This document shows, in pieces, positions 35,076 through 44,813 of a stretch of 64,000 nt of DNA. Source of the stretch: Bacillota bacterium (GTDB lineage Bacteria; Bacillota; Clostridia; Lachnospirales; Lachnospiraceae). The notes beneath the pieces were generated by a model. It had not been told where the DNA came from. It ran no database searches and was given only the letters and a program-made list of their open reading frames with translations. The translations under genes and the position numbers were made by a program. The DNA lies in NCBI GenBank assembly GCA_029224465.1, contig JAQXUQ010000010.1, positions 90,427-154,426 on the forward strand. Reading direction: 5' to 3'. Each line of letters begins with the position of its first letter. The first letter of the stretch is position 1.

Positions 35076-36509
35076 TTATACGTTGATCTGCGCAGTTACC
35101 CCGAGCTGATCCTTATTCGCCTCGAGCATAGGCTGAACAACTTCCCGCAGGTAACGTTCCACCTGATGCGGTGCCGCGCCGACAAAGAGATGCGGATCAA
35201 TATATTTATTGAGCTCTTCTCTGGTCATATGGAACTTCGGATCCGCGGCAATCAGGTCCAGAAGGTCATTGTCTTTTCCCTCTTCCTTGACATGCTTTCC
35301 CGCGATCATGGAAAGCTCTCTGATCTCTTCATGAAATTCCTGCCGGTTGCCGCCCATTTTGACTTCATCCATCATGATGTTCTCGGTCGCCATAAACGGA
35401 AGCTCCGCCTGCAGATGTTTTTCGATCACCTTCGGATAAACCTTGAGTCCATCGGTTACATTCAGGCAAAGATCGAGCACACCGTCAATCGCAAGAAAGC
35501 CTTCCGGTATAGACAGCCGCTTGTTTGCCGAATCATCGAGTGTTCTCTCCATCCACTGTGTGCCGGAGGTTACTTCCCCGTTAATAACATCTGCCATCAC
35601 ATACCGCGACAAAGAGCAGATTCTCTCACTGCGCATCGGATTTCTCTTGTACGCCATTGCGGAGGAGCCGATCTGATTTTTTTCGAACGGCTCTTCAACT
35701 TCCTTGAGATGCTGCAGGAGCCGGATATCCGTAGCCATCTTCATGGCTGAAGCGGCAATGCCTGCCAGTGTATTCAGAACAAATGTATCCACCTTCCGGC
35801 TGTAAGTCTGCCCTGACACAGGATAACAGGATGAAAAACCCATCTTTTCCGCAATCATCGGATCCAGCTTGTCGACTTTATCCAGATCACCGTCAAAAAG
35901 TTCAACGAAAGATGCCTGCGTGCCGGTTGTTCCCTTGGAGCCGAGAAGCTTCAGCTGCGAGATCGTATGCTCCGTCTCTTCCAGATCCATCATGAATTCG
36001 TTGATCCAGAGCGTCGCTCTCTTGCCGACTGTTGTCGGCTGCGCCGGCTGGAAATGCGTAAAGCCGAGCGTGGGCTGATCCTTGTATTCATCTGCAAATT
36101 TCGCGAGTGTCGCGATGACATTGATCAGTTTCCTGCGGACCAGCTGCAGAGCCTCCCGCATAATAATAATGTCCGTATTATCTCCGACGTAGCAGGATGT
36201 AGCTCCCAGATGAATGATCCCCGCTGCCTTCGGACACTGCTGTCCGTAGGCGTATACATGGCTCATGACATCGTGCCGCACCAGCTTCTCTCTTTCCTGC
36301 GCCACCTCGTAATTGATATCATCCGCGTGCGCCTTCAGCTCGTCAATCTGTTCCTGCGTGATAGGAAGCCCCAGCTCCTTCTCCGTTTCCGCCAGCGCGA
36401 TCCAGAGTTTCCGCCATGTTTTGAATTTCTTGTCAGGCGAAAAGATATACTGCATCTCTCTGCTCGCGTACCTTGTGGAAAGCGGACTTACATATCTGTC
36501 ATATCCCAT
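35076..36509 (-). CDS. purB: Adenylosuccinate lyase
   Basis: Removes fumarate from SAICAR and from adenylosuccinate in purine synthesis. The 477-residue protein belongs to the fumarase/aspartase superfamily: signature GSSAMAYKRNPMRSERI near residue 290, and the catalytic His region LGFTHFQPAQPTTVGKRATL near residue 160. The length fits the longer Clostridia/eukaryote-like PurB. ATG 36509 has AGGAGG 7 nt upstream; the frame from 36542 starts ahead of that site. It follows the TPR gene by 46 nt and may be read from it; a terminator lies at 35023-35068. Confidence 0.96.
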   Translation of the reverse strand: MGYDRYVSPLSTRYASREMQYIFSPDKKFKTWRKLWIALAETEKELGLPITQEQIDELKAHADDINYEVAQEREKLVRHDVMSHVYAYGQQCPKAAGIIHLGATSCYVGDNTDIIIMREALQLVRRKLINVIATLAKFADEYKDQPTLGFTHFQPAQPTTVGKRATLWINEFMMDLEETEHTISQLKLLGSKGTTGTQASFVELFDGDLDKVDKLDPMIAEKMGFSSCYPVSGQTYSRKVDTFVLNTLAGIAASAMKMATDIRLLQHLKEVEEPFEKNQIGSSAMAYKRNPMRSERICSLSRYVMADVINGEVTSGTQWMERTLDDSANKRLSIPEGFLAIDGVLDLCLNVTDGLKVYPKVIEKHLQAELPFMATENIMMDEVKMGGNRQEFHEEIRELSMIAGKHVKEEGKDNDLLDLIAADPKFHMTREELNKYIDPHLFVGAAPHQVERYLREVVQPMLEANKDQLGVTAQINV

Positions 36510-36555
36510 TTTTGAACCTCCTGCGTATGCGCTTATTTCCATGCCGGCGCCGCCA

Positions 36556-37395
36556 TTATAACGAGGGCGCCTTTGTTTTGCGGTAATCGTCCTTCAATTC
36601 CTGCAGAATCTCATGCAGTGAAGTTTCATAGCTGGTTTCCTGCCCCATCTCACGGTATCGTTTCATCCGCGCGATCCGCAGTTTCATGGCGCTTTTTTCG
36701 TACTCTTCATGCGCCGCGCGCACCCGCCTCTCCAGCTCCATGGAAGCATTATAACTTTCCGGATGCTCGGATACAAACGAAACATATTCGGCATCAGATA
36801 AACTGAAGCGGACGGCCGCCAGATATTGCAGGTAGACTTCCGGATCCTGCAAAAGATCATATGCTTTGCCAAAACACTCCGCAGCGCTGCGAAACCGGAA
36901 CAGACCTGTATAAATACCTCCCATCCGGCAATACACCTGTCTGCGCATACTGCGCTCCGGCGCGGGCAGCGCTTCCAACAGCGCCTCATACTGTTCGAGT
37001 GCCTGATATACCTGCCCGTTCCCGCGAAGATATTCCGCCCGCTTTAAAATCCGCTCAAAAGGCTCCATGCCCTGACCGGATGCTACAATCTGTTTTGTCC
37101 GGATCTGTTTGTCCTGTGAAACATACCCGGCATATCCGAGAATCGCCGAAACGAACTCCGAAAGCGCGCGCTGCCTGCCCAGCATCGGGCGGAGCACTGC
37201 TGATAAATCCGGCAGTCCGCATTCATCGGAAATCCAGTCCACCAGAGCCGGATCCATGACAGAGGTGTCCAGAAACTGGGCACTCTGTACCAGCGAGTAA
37301 CACAGTTCTTCAATCGAATAAATATTCCGTTCGATCTTTTCCAGCCGATACGGCGTCTTTGCGACCTTCCCGGTCGCGATAAAAACTCTGCTCAT
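36556..37395 (-). CDS. TPR-containing protein of the DUF5716/DUF5717 block
   Basis: A 279-residue soluble protein. The N-terminus, SRVFIATGKVAKTPYRLE then IYSIEELCYSL, recalls a Lachnospiraceae family of unknown function found beside Hsp70-like genes. Residues about 130-215 look like tetratricopeptide repeats (ALEQYEALLEALP, GIYTGLFRFRSAAECFGKAY). The last 60 residues are a charged helix likely to be a coiled coil. I chose ATG 37395 with TTGGA upstream; a GTG at 37416 overlaps the DUF5716 stop by 4 nt (GTGA) and is a real alternative. Probably a binding partner or adaptor of the adjacent Hsp70-like protein; that is inference. Confidence 0.8.
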   Translation of the reverse strand: MSRVFIATGKVAKTPYRLEKIERNIYSIEELCYSLVQSAQFLDTSVMDPALVDWISDECGLPDLSAVLRPMLGRQRALSEFVSAILGYAGYVSQDKQIRTKQIVASGQGMEPFERILKRAEYLRGNGQVYQALEQYEALLEALPAPERSMRRQVYCRMGGIYTGLFRFRSAAECFGKAYDLLQDPEVYLQYLAAVRFSLSDAEYVSFVSEHPESYNASMELERRVRAAHEEYEKSAMKLRIARMKRYREMGQETSYETSLHEILQELKDDYRKTKAPSL

Positions 37396-37412
37396 ACAAC
37401 ATCCAATCTCAA

Positions 37413-38711
37413 TCACTGCGGCCGGATTGTAATCATCTGCTCAAAGCGCAGACCGCTGGACGGAAAAATCTCCCCAAAACCGAGATCCTCTATCTGCACT
37501 TTCATCTGATCTTTTGAAGTCATCGTAAAATGCAGCCGGATTCTGGCAGTTCTGCCTTCTCTCATCGGCATGCCTTCGAGCCGGATCAGATAGTCCTGTG
37601 CCTTTCCTCCGGTCAAAGGCTGCAAGGTCAGATGCAGCTCGGCGCTGTCCTCAATGACAAGATCGCATGTTTTATCCACTTCATACCAGTTGACGCCTGC
37701 CTCGACAAGCGTATACAGACCGGGCTCACCTCTTTTCCCGGCCTGTATGCAGATGTTGGCGGAAAGCTTCGCGTCATCCAGGAAAAAATACTCCTTGCAC
37801 TGCGGCGGCGGACTCAGTTTGAAAAGTCCTCCGAGAACCGCTCCTTTGCTGCAGAGTCCGCTTCCTTTGAACGCGCGGCGGCTGTTCGCACAAAGATATG
37901 CCGCCGAACGCCGGAGCATCCAGTCGCCTTCAAATCCGCTGCCGCAAAGATAGGTGGACGCGAATTTGCGCTCCTTCGTCTGCTCCTGCAGCAGATGGCA
38001 GAATTCCTCATCCTTTTCCTCCGCGGTCCGACCGTACAGTCCCGGAACCGTAAGGTCCATCGTATATGAAGCAACGACGGGCGTTGTGTGCGGATTAAAG
38101 GAAAGCAGATGCATATCCAGCTGCCCGCCGGCTTTATAATTGACGAGAAGACTTCCGGGTTCACGGATTTCCTTCGGCTGCATCAGCACGAAATTGTAAA
38201 ACGAAGCGGCATAATCTTCATAAAACACAGCGCAGTCAAGATCGAGCCGCTTTTTAACTTTCTCCAGAATTGCAATCAGTCCGGCGTCCATCCGGGCGCT
38301 GGTGAACATGAGCGCAGCCGGCTTTCCGTCCGGCACAGCTTTGGAAAGCTTTGCCAGTACCCTGCTGATATAGAGAGAGAGCAGCGCTTCCGGCTCATAA
38401 GACGCATTGCCCGCCGTTACGCTTTGCCCTGCGCGGACCAGCGAAAGGAGCTTTGGTATATAAGTTCCACCCTCTTCCACGGCCTTCTGTGCCGCTTCCA
38501 TACCTGCGTAAAAGTCGTTGGTATCCGCCGCTTTGTAAAGAACGGCAGGTATGTCATAATTCTTGGATCCCGCGGCTGCAGGCAGCGTCTCCGGTTCTTT
38601 TCCCGCAGGAAAATTCAGGCCGTTTCCTGTAAGCCATGAGACCTGGCAGAAATCATCGCCGAGGTCAAAGCCCGCTATGTATTGTCTGACGTTTTGCCTC
38701 TCAAACAGCAT
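37413..38711 (-). CDS. DUF5716 protein, Hsp70/actin-like fold
   Basis: A 432-residue protein. Near the N-terminus YIAGFDLGDDFCQVSW resembles phosphate-1 of the actin/Hsp70 ATPase fold. LLVNYKAGGQLDMHLLSF near residue 185 sits where phosphate-2 is expected but lacks the usual DLGGG core, and YLCGSGFEGDW near residue 250 fits the adenosine motif. The C-terminal 120 residues are a beta-rich domain that could take the place of the Hsp70 substrate domain. ATPase activity is therefore doubtful. ATG 38711 overlaps the DUF5717 gene by 11 nt, so the two are coupled. Named from memory of the family; no search was made. Confidence 0.8.
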   Translation of the reverse strand: MLFERQNVRQYIAGFDLGDDFCQVSWLTGNGLNFPAGKEPETLPAAAGSKNYDIPAVLYKAADTNDFYAGMEAAQKAVEEGGTYIPKLLSLVRAGQSVTAGNASYEPEALLSLYISRVLAKLSKAVPDGKPAALMFTSARMDAGLIAILEKVKKRLDLDCAVFYEDYAASFYNFVLMQPKEIREPGSLLVNYKAGGQLDMHLLSFNPHTTPVVASYTMDLTVPGLYGRTAEEKDEEFCHLLQEQTKERKFASTYLCGSGFEGDWMLRRSAAYLCANSRRAFKGSGLCSKGAVLGGLFKLSPPPQCKEYFFLDDAKLSANICIQAGKRGEPGLYTLVEAGVNWYEVDKTCDLVIEDSAELHLTLQPLTGGKAQDYLIRLEGMPMREGRTARIRLHFTMTSKDQMKVQIEDLGFGEIFPSSGLRFEQMITIRPQ

Positions 38712-41700
38712 CCGTATCGTCCTTCCCGAAAAGCCTGTCCACGATGAACGCTCTGTCCGCGTACCGCTCGATTCCCGCAATCGCTTCCTCGTCGCGGCCT
38801 ACCGCGGCCAGCATGGAAATCCGGTTGATTCTCCCGAACCTGTCATCCGTTTCCTCCGGAATCCGCGCGTCCTGACCGACTGTACCGCTTTCCACTACAT
38901 TCTTTTCCGCCGCGTCATCGGTCACATAATAATGCATCTGCTCTCCGAAAAACAGCAGAAATCCCGTCACATAAACGCCGCGGTACATTTCCTTCATCTC
39001 CCTTGCTTCGTACTGCTGGCGGATTCCGTTTTTCTCGAGTGCGAAGTGATACATGATATGCGCGTCTTTATGATATTCTCTCGTTCTGTACTCCACGAGC
39101 GTTTCGTCCGAATAAGCCTGCAGTGCCGGCAGAACATCAATGAACTGCCGGAAAAAAGGAAAAACAAGGCCTTCGCCGACAAGATCCCCGAGGAACAGGG
39201 AAGTTACCTCGCGCTCGGAAGCCGAAATTCTTCCGGAGCGGCCGGCCATGTCTTTGAGCCACGCAATCCGGCAGATATCAACAAGCGGAACGCCGCCGCG
39301 CCCGTACTGCATAATCAGGTCAAACGAGGAGCGCTTCATCGGCAGACCGTTGATAAAATAATGATGCGCGCTCTGCGCGAGTACGTCCGCCATAAGCGAA
39401 GCGTCAGCGCCGCCCTTACAGTAATCTTCGATTACGGTTTCCCGCTCCGGAATCAGCTCACCCGTATAGAGCATCTGGATCAGCATTCTCCTGCAGACCG
39501 GGTAGTCCGGGACACCAAAGCCTAGGGCAGCTTTCCGGATCTCCTCCAGCTCCGTCGTCAGCCCGTCAAAACAGTTCTCCATGTACAGCAGAAGCTTCTC
39601 GTTGTACTTTCCCTTCCGGAAGGTCTCATAGACAGTTTCCGCGAACACCGCATCGTCTGACAGCTCCCCGGTATCCAGCAGGCCGCTGCAGACACGCACG
39701 AGCGTACTGCCGTCGACATGAAACGTTCCGTATTCACGGATCCAGGAAAGCGCCGTTTCATTGAGCCCGCGAATCGCCATACAGCGGATCATGGAGGCGC
39801 GTTCTTCGGAATTCATCCCCGAAGGGTCCATTGCTTCCAGAAAGCCGTCCATCGACCGGATATCATCGGCTGCGCCATAATAGCGGAGCAAAAGACCTCT
39901 TAACTTGTCTCTGTAACTTTCTGTCACGGCGCCGGACTCCGAGAGGTTCCGGAATCTTTCGGAGTTCTCCTTCGTGATCACAGATTCTTCATCGGAATTT
40001 CCCGCAAGATACAGATTGAATCCGATATTGTCTATGTTATATAAAGCCAGCGTCTTCGCGAAATCCCTGTACTCCATCATGCGGACAAGGCCATCCCGCG
40101 GCGCCGCGAAACGTTCGCCGGCGCTGTTTTCCAGAAACAGCTGAAAGTCATCCCCATAAACCGGTATATACGCGGTTCCGTTCCGGAAAGGATAGTACTG
40201 CTCATTCAAAAGCGCTCCGTTTATCAGAACGGCTCTCTGAATATCCTTCCTGTCTGATCTGACCATACAGGTAAATACCGCCTGCACCGCGGCAGCAGCC
40301 GTTTCCGGCGTCATGGCAGTGCTGCTCTTTAAAAACCAGTTGTACAGGTACGCGAGATCCCTGCTCATATCATGCGCGAGAAGATGCTCCTGCGTATAGG
40401 TTCTGATCTGTTCCTGATACTGCTGCAGCTGTGTTTCAAATTCCTCCCGGTGCTCCAGAACATATCGGTAGAGAACCGCGCTGCTTCTGTATGGCAGGGC
40501 TGTCTGGTAGGCAAAATACATGACCACAATTTTCGGAATCTCACCGTCATAGTCTTCCGGCATGGCCATCATATAGTACTCAAACAGTCTCGTGATCATC
40601 AGCTGTGCGTCCACGCCCCTCTGATACCACGCAAAATATTTCCGGTCCGTCATGTTGCCGCGGATCAGGATCGTGCAGATGCTTTCAAGAATCTCCGTCT
40701 TCCTGTCGGCAAGGTCCGGTTCCCGAAAAGCTGCGGAAAGCACCCGGAAGAGCGTCGGATGAAAATTTTTCGCGTGTCCGGCCATATAAGTCAGCTGCGA
40801 GACAACCGCGTCTGTCAGCAGGTGATTTCTTGCCGCAAAGGCCAGTGTCTGCAGGATAAAGTCATCCAGTCCCGTCATGATGGATGGCGCAAGGCGGATC
40901 ATGCGGTAAGCTTCAATATATAGGAGCGGACTTCTGCAGCCGCGCCGGAACTGATCCGTAAGCACAGCCCAGTACTCGGATGTGCGGTGCGAAGCAAGAT
41001 CCGTGGAAAACAGATAAAGCCAGGTGATCCAGAAGCTGTCCGGATTTCCCTGATGCATATCCTCCAGCGCGCGCAGGGCATCTTCCGTGACGTGATCCGA
41101 CTCCTGCGTTGAAGCCTCCGCTGCGCCGACGCAAAGAAGCGTCAGATACATTCTGTACGCGTAAACAACATCGTCTTCGAGATCAAACTGCGCGGTCGGA
41201 AACGCAGGCAGCTTTTCTTCTTCGGAAAGTCCCGACAGGCGGCGGTTCAGCAGCTGCAGATCCCACATGGCTTCCTTGGGTTTGTTTTGCGTTAAAAGGA
41301 AGTGAATCCTGTAAAGCGCTGTCAGAGGATCGCCGCGGCCAAGCTCCGACAGCTTTGTTATCTCGGCGCCCATTGCGCTGAGGAAAGCTTCTCCGCGAAG
41401 CTGCCCCATGCGCATCTTTAAAAACGTCTGCATCATACGGACGGTGTGCTCATGCACTTCTTTCCGGTGAAGCGCGCGCAGGGCTGTATCCACACAATAA
41501 AGCACTTCAACCGGAACCACCGTTTCCGAATAAGGCGAGCGAAGACGGATCTCTGCGAGATTCAGTCCCTGGTGCAATGCTCCGGGATTGACCGCCACCG
41601 CCATCGTGCAGACACCGGCATGAAAATCCGCTTCCCGTAAAGACCTGCGGTCCGCCTGCAGAAATTCTCCGGTTACGGAAATATCCAGCGCTGTATATCC

Positions 41701-42375
41701 CCAGCCGCTTCTTCTGATTTCCAGTTTCTGCACAATTCTTTTTTCTGTGGCACCTTGTATTTCAACGGTGAGCTTTTGCGGGGTCACTTCATAAGCCGGC
41801 GGCTCTTTTCTTCCGGACGCGGCAAGAAACTCTTCGACACTCTGACCGCTGCCCTTTTCCACGGAAAGTCCGCGGTAAAGCCTTCGTTCTTTATCCTCAT
41901 TGATGCCGATCAGTGTCCGGAATCCCGCACTGTAAAAAACCTCCTCCGCCTCATGCCAGTTCGTCCTTGCCAGATTCGTGAAGTGAACAAGATTGTGAAT
42001 GGTTCCGAGAGACGTCTGCACCGGACTGTCCATTATCTTTACATGAAACGGAAGACGGTACTCGCCGTGGCTGGAGATGATCCGGAAATATCCTTCGACC
42101 GTATCTCCCGCGGAAAACGGCTTTGCGCTGAACCGGTAACCGATGATTTCTCTGGAACCTGAAAAAGCAGGCGTGAGGCAGCTCATGGAAAACTGGGAAG
42201 AGGATACAAAGCCGCTTACGTTCTCATCCTGCGGCCCTTCGATCATAAAAGTTCCTTCCCTGACTTCTCCGGGTTCCAGCGTAAGGATGACCGCCTCCGT
42301 ATTAAACGACAGCTTCTGCTGCGGGGCATGAAACTTCTCTCTGCCCATCTTTTTCTGTTCCTTGAAAGAAAGCAT
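38701..42375 (-). CDS. DUF5717 giant alpha-solenoid protein
   Basis: A protein of about 1224 residues, without signal peptide or membrane helix. The first 240 residues are beta-rich, with repeated Ig-like segments (TLEPGEVREGTFMIEGP, FSAGDTVEGYFRI, VEIQGATEKRIVQKLEIRR); the remainder is helical and reads like an alpha-solenoid of TPR-like pairs. The C-terminal region repeats short catalytic-free helices. Function unknown; the family accompanies DUF5716. ATG 42375 has GAGGGA 7 nt upstream and ATG 42348 (MGREKFHA) has AAGGAA; the second fits family starts equally well. It follows htpG and precedes DUF5716 with an 11-nt overlap. Confidence 0.8.
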   Translation of the reverse strand: MLSFKEQKKMGREKFHAPQQKLSFNTEAVILTLEPGEVREGTFMIEGPQDENVSGFVSSSQFSMSCLTPAFSGSREIIGYRFSAKPFSAGDTVEGYFRIISSHGEYRLPFHVKIMDSPVQTSLGTIHNLVHFTNLARTNWHEAEEVFYSAGFRTLIGINEDKERRLYRGLSVEKGSGQSVEEFLAASGRKEPPAYEVTPQKLTVEIQGATEKRIVQKLEIRRSGWGYTALDISVTGEFLQADRRSLREADFHAGVCTMAVAVNPGALHQGLNLAEIRLRSPYSETVVPVEVLYCVDTALRALHRKEVHEHTVRMMQTFLKMRMGQLRGEAFLSAMGAEITKLSELGRGDPLTALYRIHFLLTQNKPKEAMWDLQLLNRRLSGLSEEEKLPAFPTAQFDLEDDVVYAYRMYLTLLCVGAAEASTQESDHVTEDALRALEDMHQGNPDSFWITWLYLFSTDLASHRTSEYWAVLTDQFRRGCRSPLLYIEAYRMIRLAPSIMTGLDDFILQTLAFAARNHLLTDAVVSQLTYMAGHAKNFHPTLFRVLSAAFREPDLADRKTEILESICTILIRGNMTDRKYFAWYQRGVDAQLMITRLFEYYMMAMPEDYDGEIPKIVVMYFAYQTALPYRSSAVLYRYVLEHREEFETQLQQYQEQIRTYTQEHLLAHDMSRDLAYLYNWFLKSSTAMTPETAAAAVQAVFTCMVRSDRKDIQRAVLINGALLNEQYYPFRNGTAYIPVYGDDFQLFLENSAGERFAAPRDGLVRMMEYRDFAKTLALYNIDNIGFNLYLAGNSDEESVITKENSERFRNLSESGAVTESYRDKLRGLLLRYYGAADDIRSMDGFLEAMDPSGMNSEERASMIRCMAIRGLNETALSWIREYGTFHVDGSTLVRVCSGLLDTGELSDDAVFAETVYETFRKGKYNEKLLLYMENCFDGLTTELEEIRKAALGFGVPDYPVCRRMLIQMLYTGELIPERETVIEDYCKGGADASLMADVLAQSAHHYFINGLPMKRSSFDLIMQYGRGGVPLVDICRIAWLKDMAGRSGRISASEREVTSLFLGDLVGEGLVFPFFRQFIDVLPALQAYSDETLVEYRTREYHKDAHIMYHFALEKNGIRQQYEAREMKEMYRGVYVTGFLLFFGEQMHYYVTDDAAEKNVVESGTVGQDARIPEETDDRFGRINRISMLAAVGRDEEAIAGIERYADRAFIVDRLFGKDDTDAV

Positions 42376-42429
42376 ACAAAAATCCCTCATCCGGCAGGAG
42401 ACACTGCTCCTTTTTACCATCTGAGGGAT

Positions 42430-42459
42430 ATTGTAACACATCTGTATCAGGTTTTCACA
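42430..42459 (-). promoter_or_regulatory. Possible promoter of the DUF5717 operon
   Basis: On the minus strand TGTGAA (42454-42459), 18 nt, TACAAT (42430-42435). The -35 is poor, and the block could also be read through from htpG. Confidence 0.4.
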
Positions 42460-42498
42460 GCGCCGGGTGCACCGTGCGGCGCTCTTTGACTGTTCCGG

Positions 42499-44655
42499 TT
42501 ACTTATCGGCATCCGCCGCGGAAGTATCCTGCAGATTCATCAGCATGATTTCGTTCGAGCGGGCAACAAATTTACTCATTTCCTCTGCAGAGAGCGGCGC
42601 GTTCTGCAGCTTCGCGAGATCGTACAGCTGCTCGCAGATCGTATTTGTTCGCGCGTCCTCGGGGCTGCCGAGAACAAACTGCACCAGCGGGTGTTTTGCG
42701 TTCAGGACAAGGGTCTCTCCCTCCTTCGCGTACATGCTCATATCGCCCATGCCGCCTGCCGCATACATTTTCATCATGTCTGCCATACGGCGGTTCTGCT
42801 CGTCCACCTTGAGGATAGAGGAAATCTTTTTATCGCGCAGATTTTCAAGCGTCACCTTGAGCTTATCATTGTGCAGAGCCTTTCTGACTGTCTTCTCCAG
42901 TTCTTCTCCCTGCTTTTTAAGCTCTTCTTCATCTTTCTGGCTCGTGCGGCCTTTCATGACCTCGTCAACCGCCGCGTCGATCCGCATGAAGTGAATGCCT
43001 TCGTTCTTCGCTTCCAGCTGCGAAATAAAAGGCTGGTCAATGTTGTGATCCAGAACGAACGCCTGCAGCTTGTGCTCACGGAACATCCGGATGTACTGTC
43101 CCTGCTGCTGTTCGTCCGTAACGTAGTAGATCGTCTTGTCTTTTTTCTCTTCTTGCTTCCCGGTATCCGTTTCCTTTTCTCCGGCGGTTTCCTCTGTCTT
43201 TTCAGGCGCGGTTTCCGCTTCCTCTGTCTGCTGCTCCGCGTTCTCCGGCTTTTTCTCCGTTTCGGAAACGTCCGTCCTGTTGATATCAAGCGCTTCCGGC
43301 AGCGTATGGTATTTGCCGTCGAGATCCTTGAAAAGAATATAATCCGTCATGCGGCTGCAGAACTTATCGTCCCGAAGGCACCCGTACTTGATGAAGGGAC
43401 TGATGTCGTCCCAGTACTTGTCGTAGTTTTCCTTGTCTGTTTTGCACATGCCGGCGAGCTTGTCGGCTACCTTTTTCGTGATGTACTCCGAGATCTTCTG
43501 TGCGAAGCCGTCGTTCTGCAGCGCGCTTCTCGAAACATTCAGCGGAAGATCCGGGCAGTCGATCACGCCCTTGAGCAGCATCAGAAATTCCGGAATGACC
43601 TCCTTGATGTTATCCGCGATGAAGACCTGATTGTTATACAGCTTGATGACGCCTTCCGCGGATTCGTATTCCAGATTGATCCTGGGGAAGTACAGAATAC
43701 CTTTCAGATTAAACGGATAATCCATGTTCAGGTGAATCCAGAACAGGGGTTCCTTATAATCATTGAAAACTTTTCTGTAGAACTCTTTATACTCATCATC
43801 GGTGCAGTCCTTGGGCGCTTTTTCCCAAAGCGGATGCGTATCGTTGACAAGCTCCGGTCTTTTCTTGATCTTATATTCCTTTTCCGGTGCTTTCTTTACA
43901 TCCTCTCCGTCTTTCGCGTCTGCCGCATCGTTTCCGGAAGCTTTCTCCTGCGCAGGCAGTTCCTCGATAATCACATCCTCCGGAAGACGCTCCGACTCCT
44001 TGATCACCTGTGTATCCTTCGTCCCTGCCGTCTGCAGATAGATTTCATAGGGCATGAAGCCGCAGTATTTCTGAATGACTTCTTTTGCCTTGTAATAATT
44101 GCAGAATTCGGCGCAGTCCTCCGATACATGGAGCGTAACCGTTGTGCCCGGAAGCTCTCTCATGCAGGATTCTTCCATCGCGTATTCCGAACCGCCGTCG
44201 CACTGCCAGTGCACAGGCTTTGCGTCTTTCTGATAAGACAGCGTATCAATCTCCACTTCATCGGAAACCATGAACGCGGAATAGAAGCCAAGGCCGAAAT
44301 GTCCGATGATCTGATCATCATTCGCCTTGTCTTTATACTTCTCCATAAAGGCTTCGGCACCGGAGAAAGCAATATTGTTGATATACTGTTTGACTCCATC
44401 CGCCGTCATGCCCAGTCCGTTGTCGCAGACCTTGATGGTCCGGTCTTCCTGATTCAGAATTACATCAATTCTGGGCTTGTAATCCGCGGGAAGCTCCGTC
44501 TCTCCCATCATCTGCAGCTTCTTCAGCTTTGTAATCGCGTCGCACCCGTTGGAAATCAGTTCCCTGTAAAAGATGTCGTGGTCGCTGTAAAGCCACTTTT
44601 TAATAATCGGAAACATGTTTTCGCTGTTAATGGATAACTGACCCTTTTCTGCCAT
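42499..44655 (-). CDS. htpG: HtpG, bacterial Hsp90
   Basis: ATP-dependent homodimeric chaperone. N-terminal GHKL ATPase motifs are visible: ELISNGCDAITKL, KVCDNGLGMT, and GHFGLGFYSAFMVSD. The 718 residues exceed E. coli HtpG (624) because of two Lys/Glu-rich insertions: about residues 232-262, where eukaryotic Hsp90 carries its charged linker, and about 462-507, just before TIYYVTDE in the middle domain. The gene is preceded by a CIRCE operator and a good promoter, so HrcA-controlled heat-shock expression is expected. ATG 44655 has AGGAGAG upstream. DUF5717 follows in the same direction after 123 nt. Confidence 0.96.
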   Translation of the reverse strand: MAEKGQLSINSENMFPIIKKWLYSDHDIFYRELISNGCDAITKLKKLQMMGETELPADYKPRIDVILNQEDRTIKVCDNGLGMTADGVKQYINNIAFSGAEAFMEKYKDKANDDQIIGHFGLGFYSAFMVSDEVEIDTLSYQKDAKPVHWQCDGGSEYAMEESCMRELPGTTVTLHVSEDCAEFCNYYKAKEVIQKYCGFMPYEIYLQTAGTKDTQVIKESERLPEDVIIEELPAQEKASGNDAADAKDGEDVKKAPEKEYKIKKRPELVNDTHPLWEKAPKDCTDDEYKEFYRKVFNDYKEPLFWIHLNMDYPFNLKGILYFPRINLEYESAEGVIKLYNNQVFIADNIKEVIPEFLMLLKGVIDCPDLPLNVSRSALQNDGFAQKISEYITKKVADKLAGMCKTDKENYDKYWDDISPFIKYGCLRDDKFCSRMTDYILFKDLDGKYHTLPEALDINRTDVSETEKKPENAEQQTEEAETAPEKTEETAGEKETDTGKQEEKKDKTIYYVTDEQQQGQYIRMFREHKLQAFVLDHNIDQPFISQLEAKNEGIHFMRIDAAVDEVMKGRTSQKDEEELKKQGEELEKTVRKALHNDKLKVTLENLRDKKISSILKVDEQNRRMADMMKMYAAGGMGDMSMYAKEGETLVLNAKHPLVQFVLGSPEDARTNTICEQLYDLAKLQNAPLSAEEMSKFVARSNEIMLMNLQDTSAADADK

Positions 44656-44777
44656 AGAAAATCACTCTCCTGTACTGTACATATTTCCCGGGTCTGTTCC
44701 GGGATCACCTTCTGTATTCATGCCCCGCATCCCTGTATCCCGCTCGCGGCGGGCTGTCTTCCGGGGCCTCATGGAAA

Positions 44778-44806
44778 AGTTTAGCCATGTCCCGCCGGAA
44801 AGTCAA
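44778..44806 (-). promoter_or_regulatory. htpG promoter P2
   Basis: On the minus strand TTGACT (44801-44806), 17 nt, TAAACT (44778-44783). The CIRCE operator lies 8 nt upstream of its -35. A second -10, TATAAT, at 44851-44856 inside the upstream gene would place CIRCE just after its start point. Confidence 0.65.
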
Positions 44807-44813
44807 TAAAAAA

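Noticed and set aside
42459..42483. AGCGCCG/CGGCGCT stem after htpG as a terminator
   Set aside because: No U-tract on the minus strand, so termination is not supported.
42691..44637. Long plus-strand open frame opposite htpG
   Set aside because: No start signal, repetitive Leu/Phe/Arg composition typical of a shadow frame of htpG.
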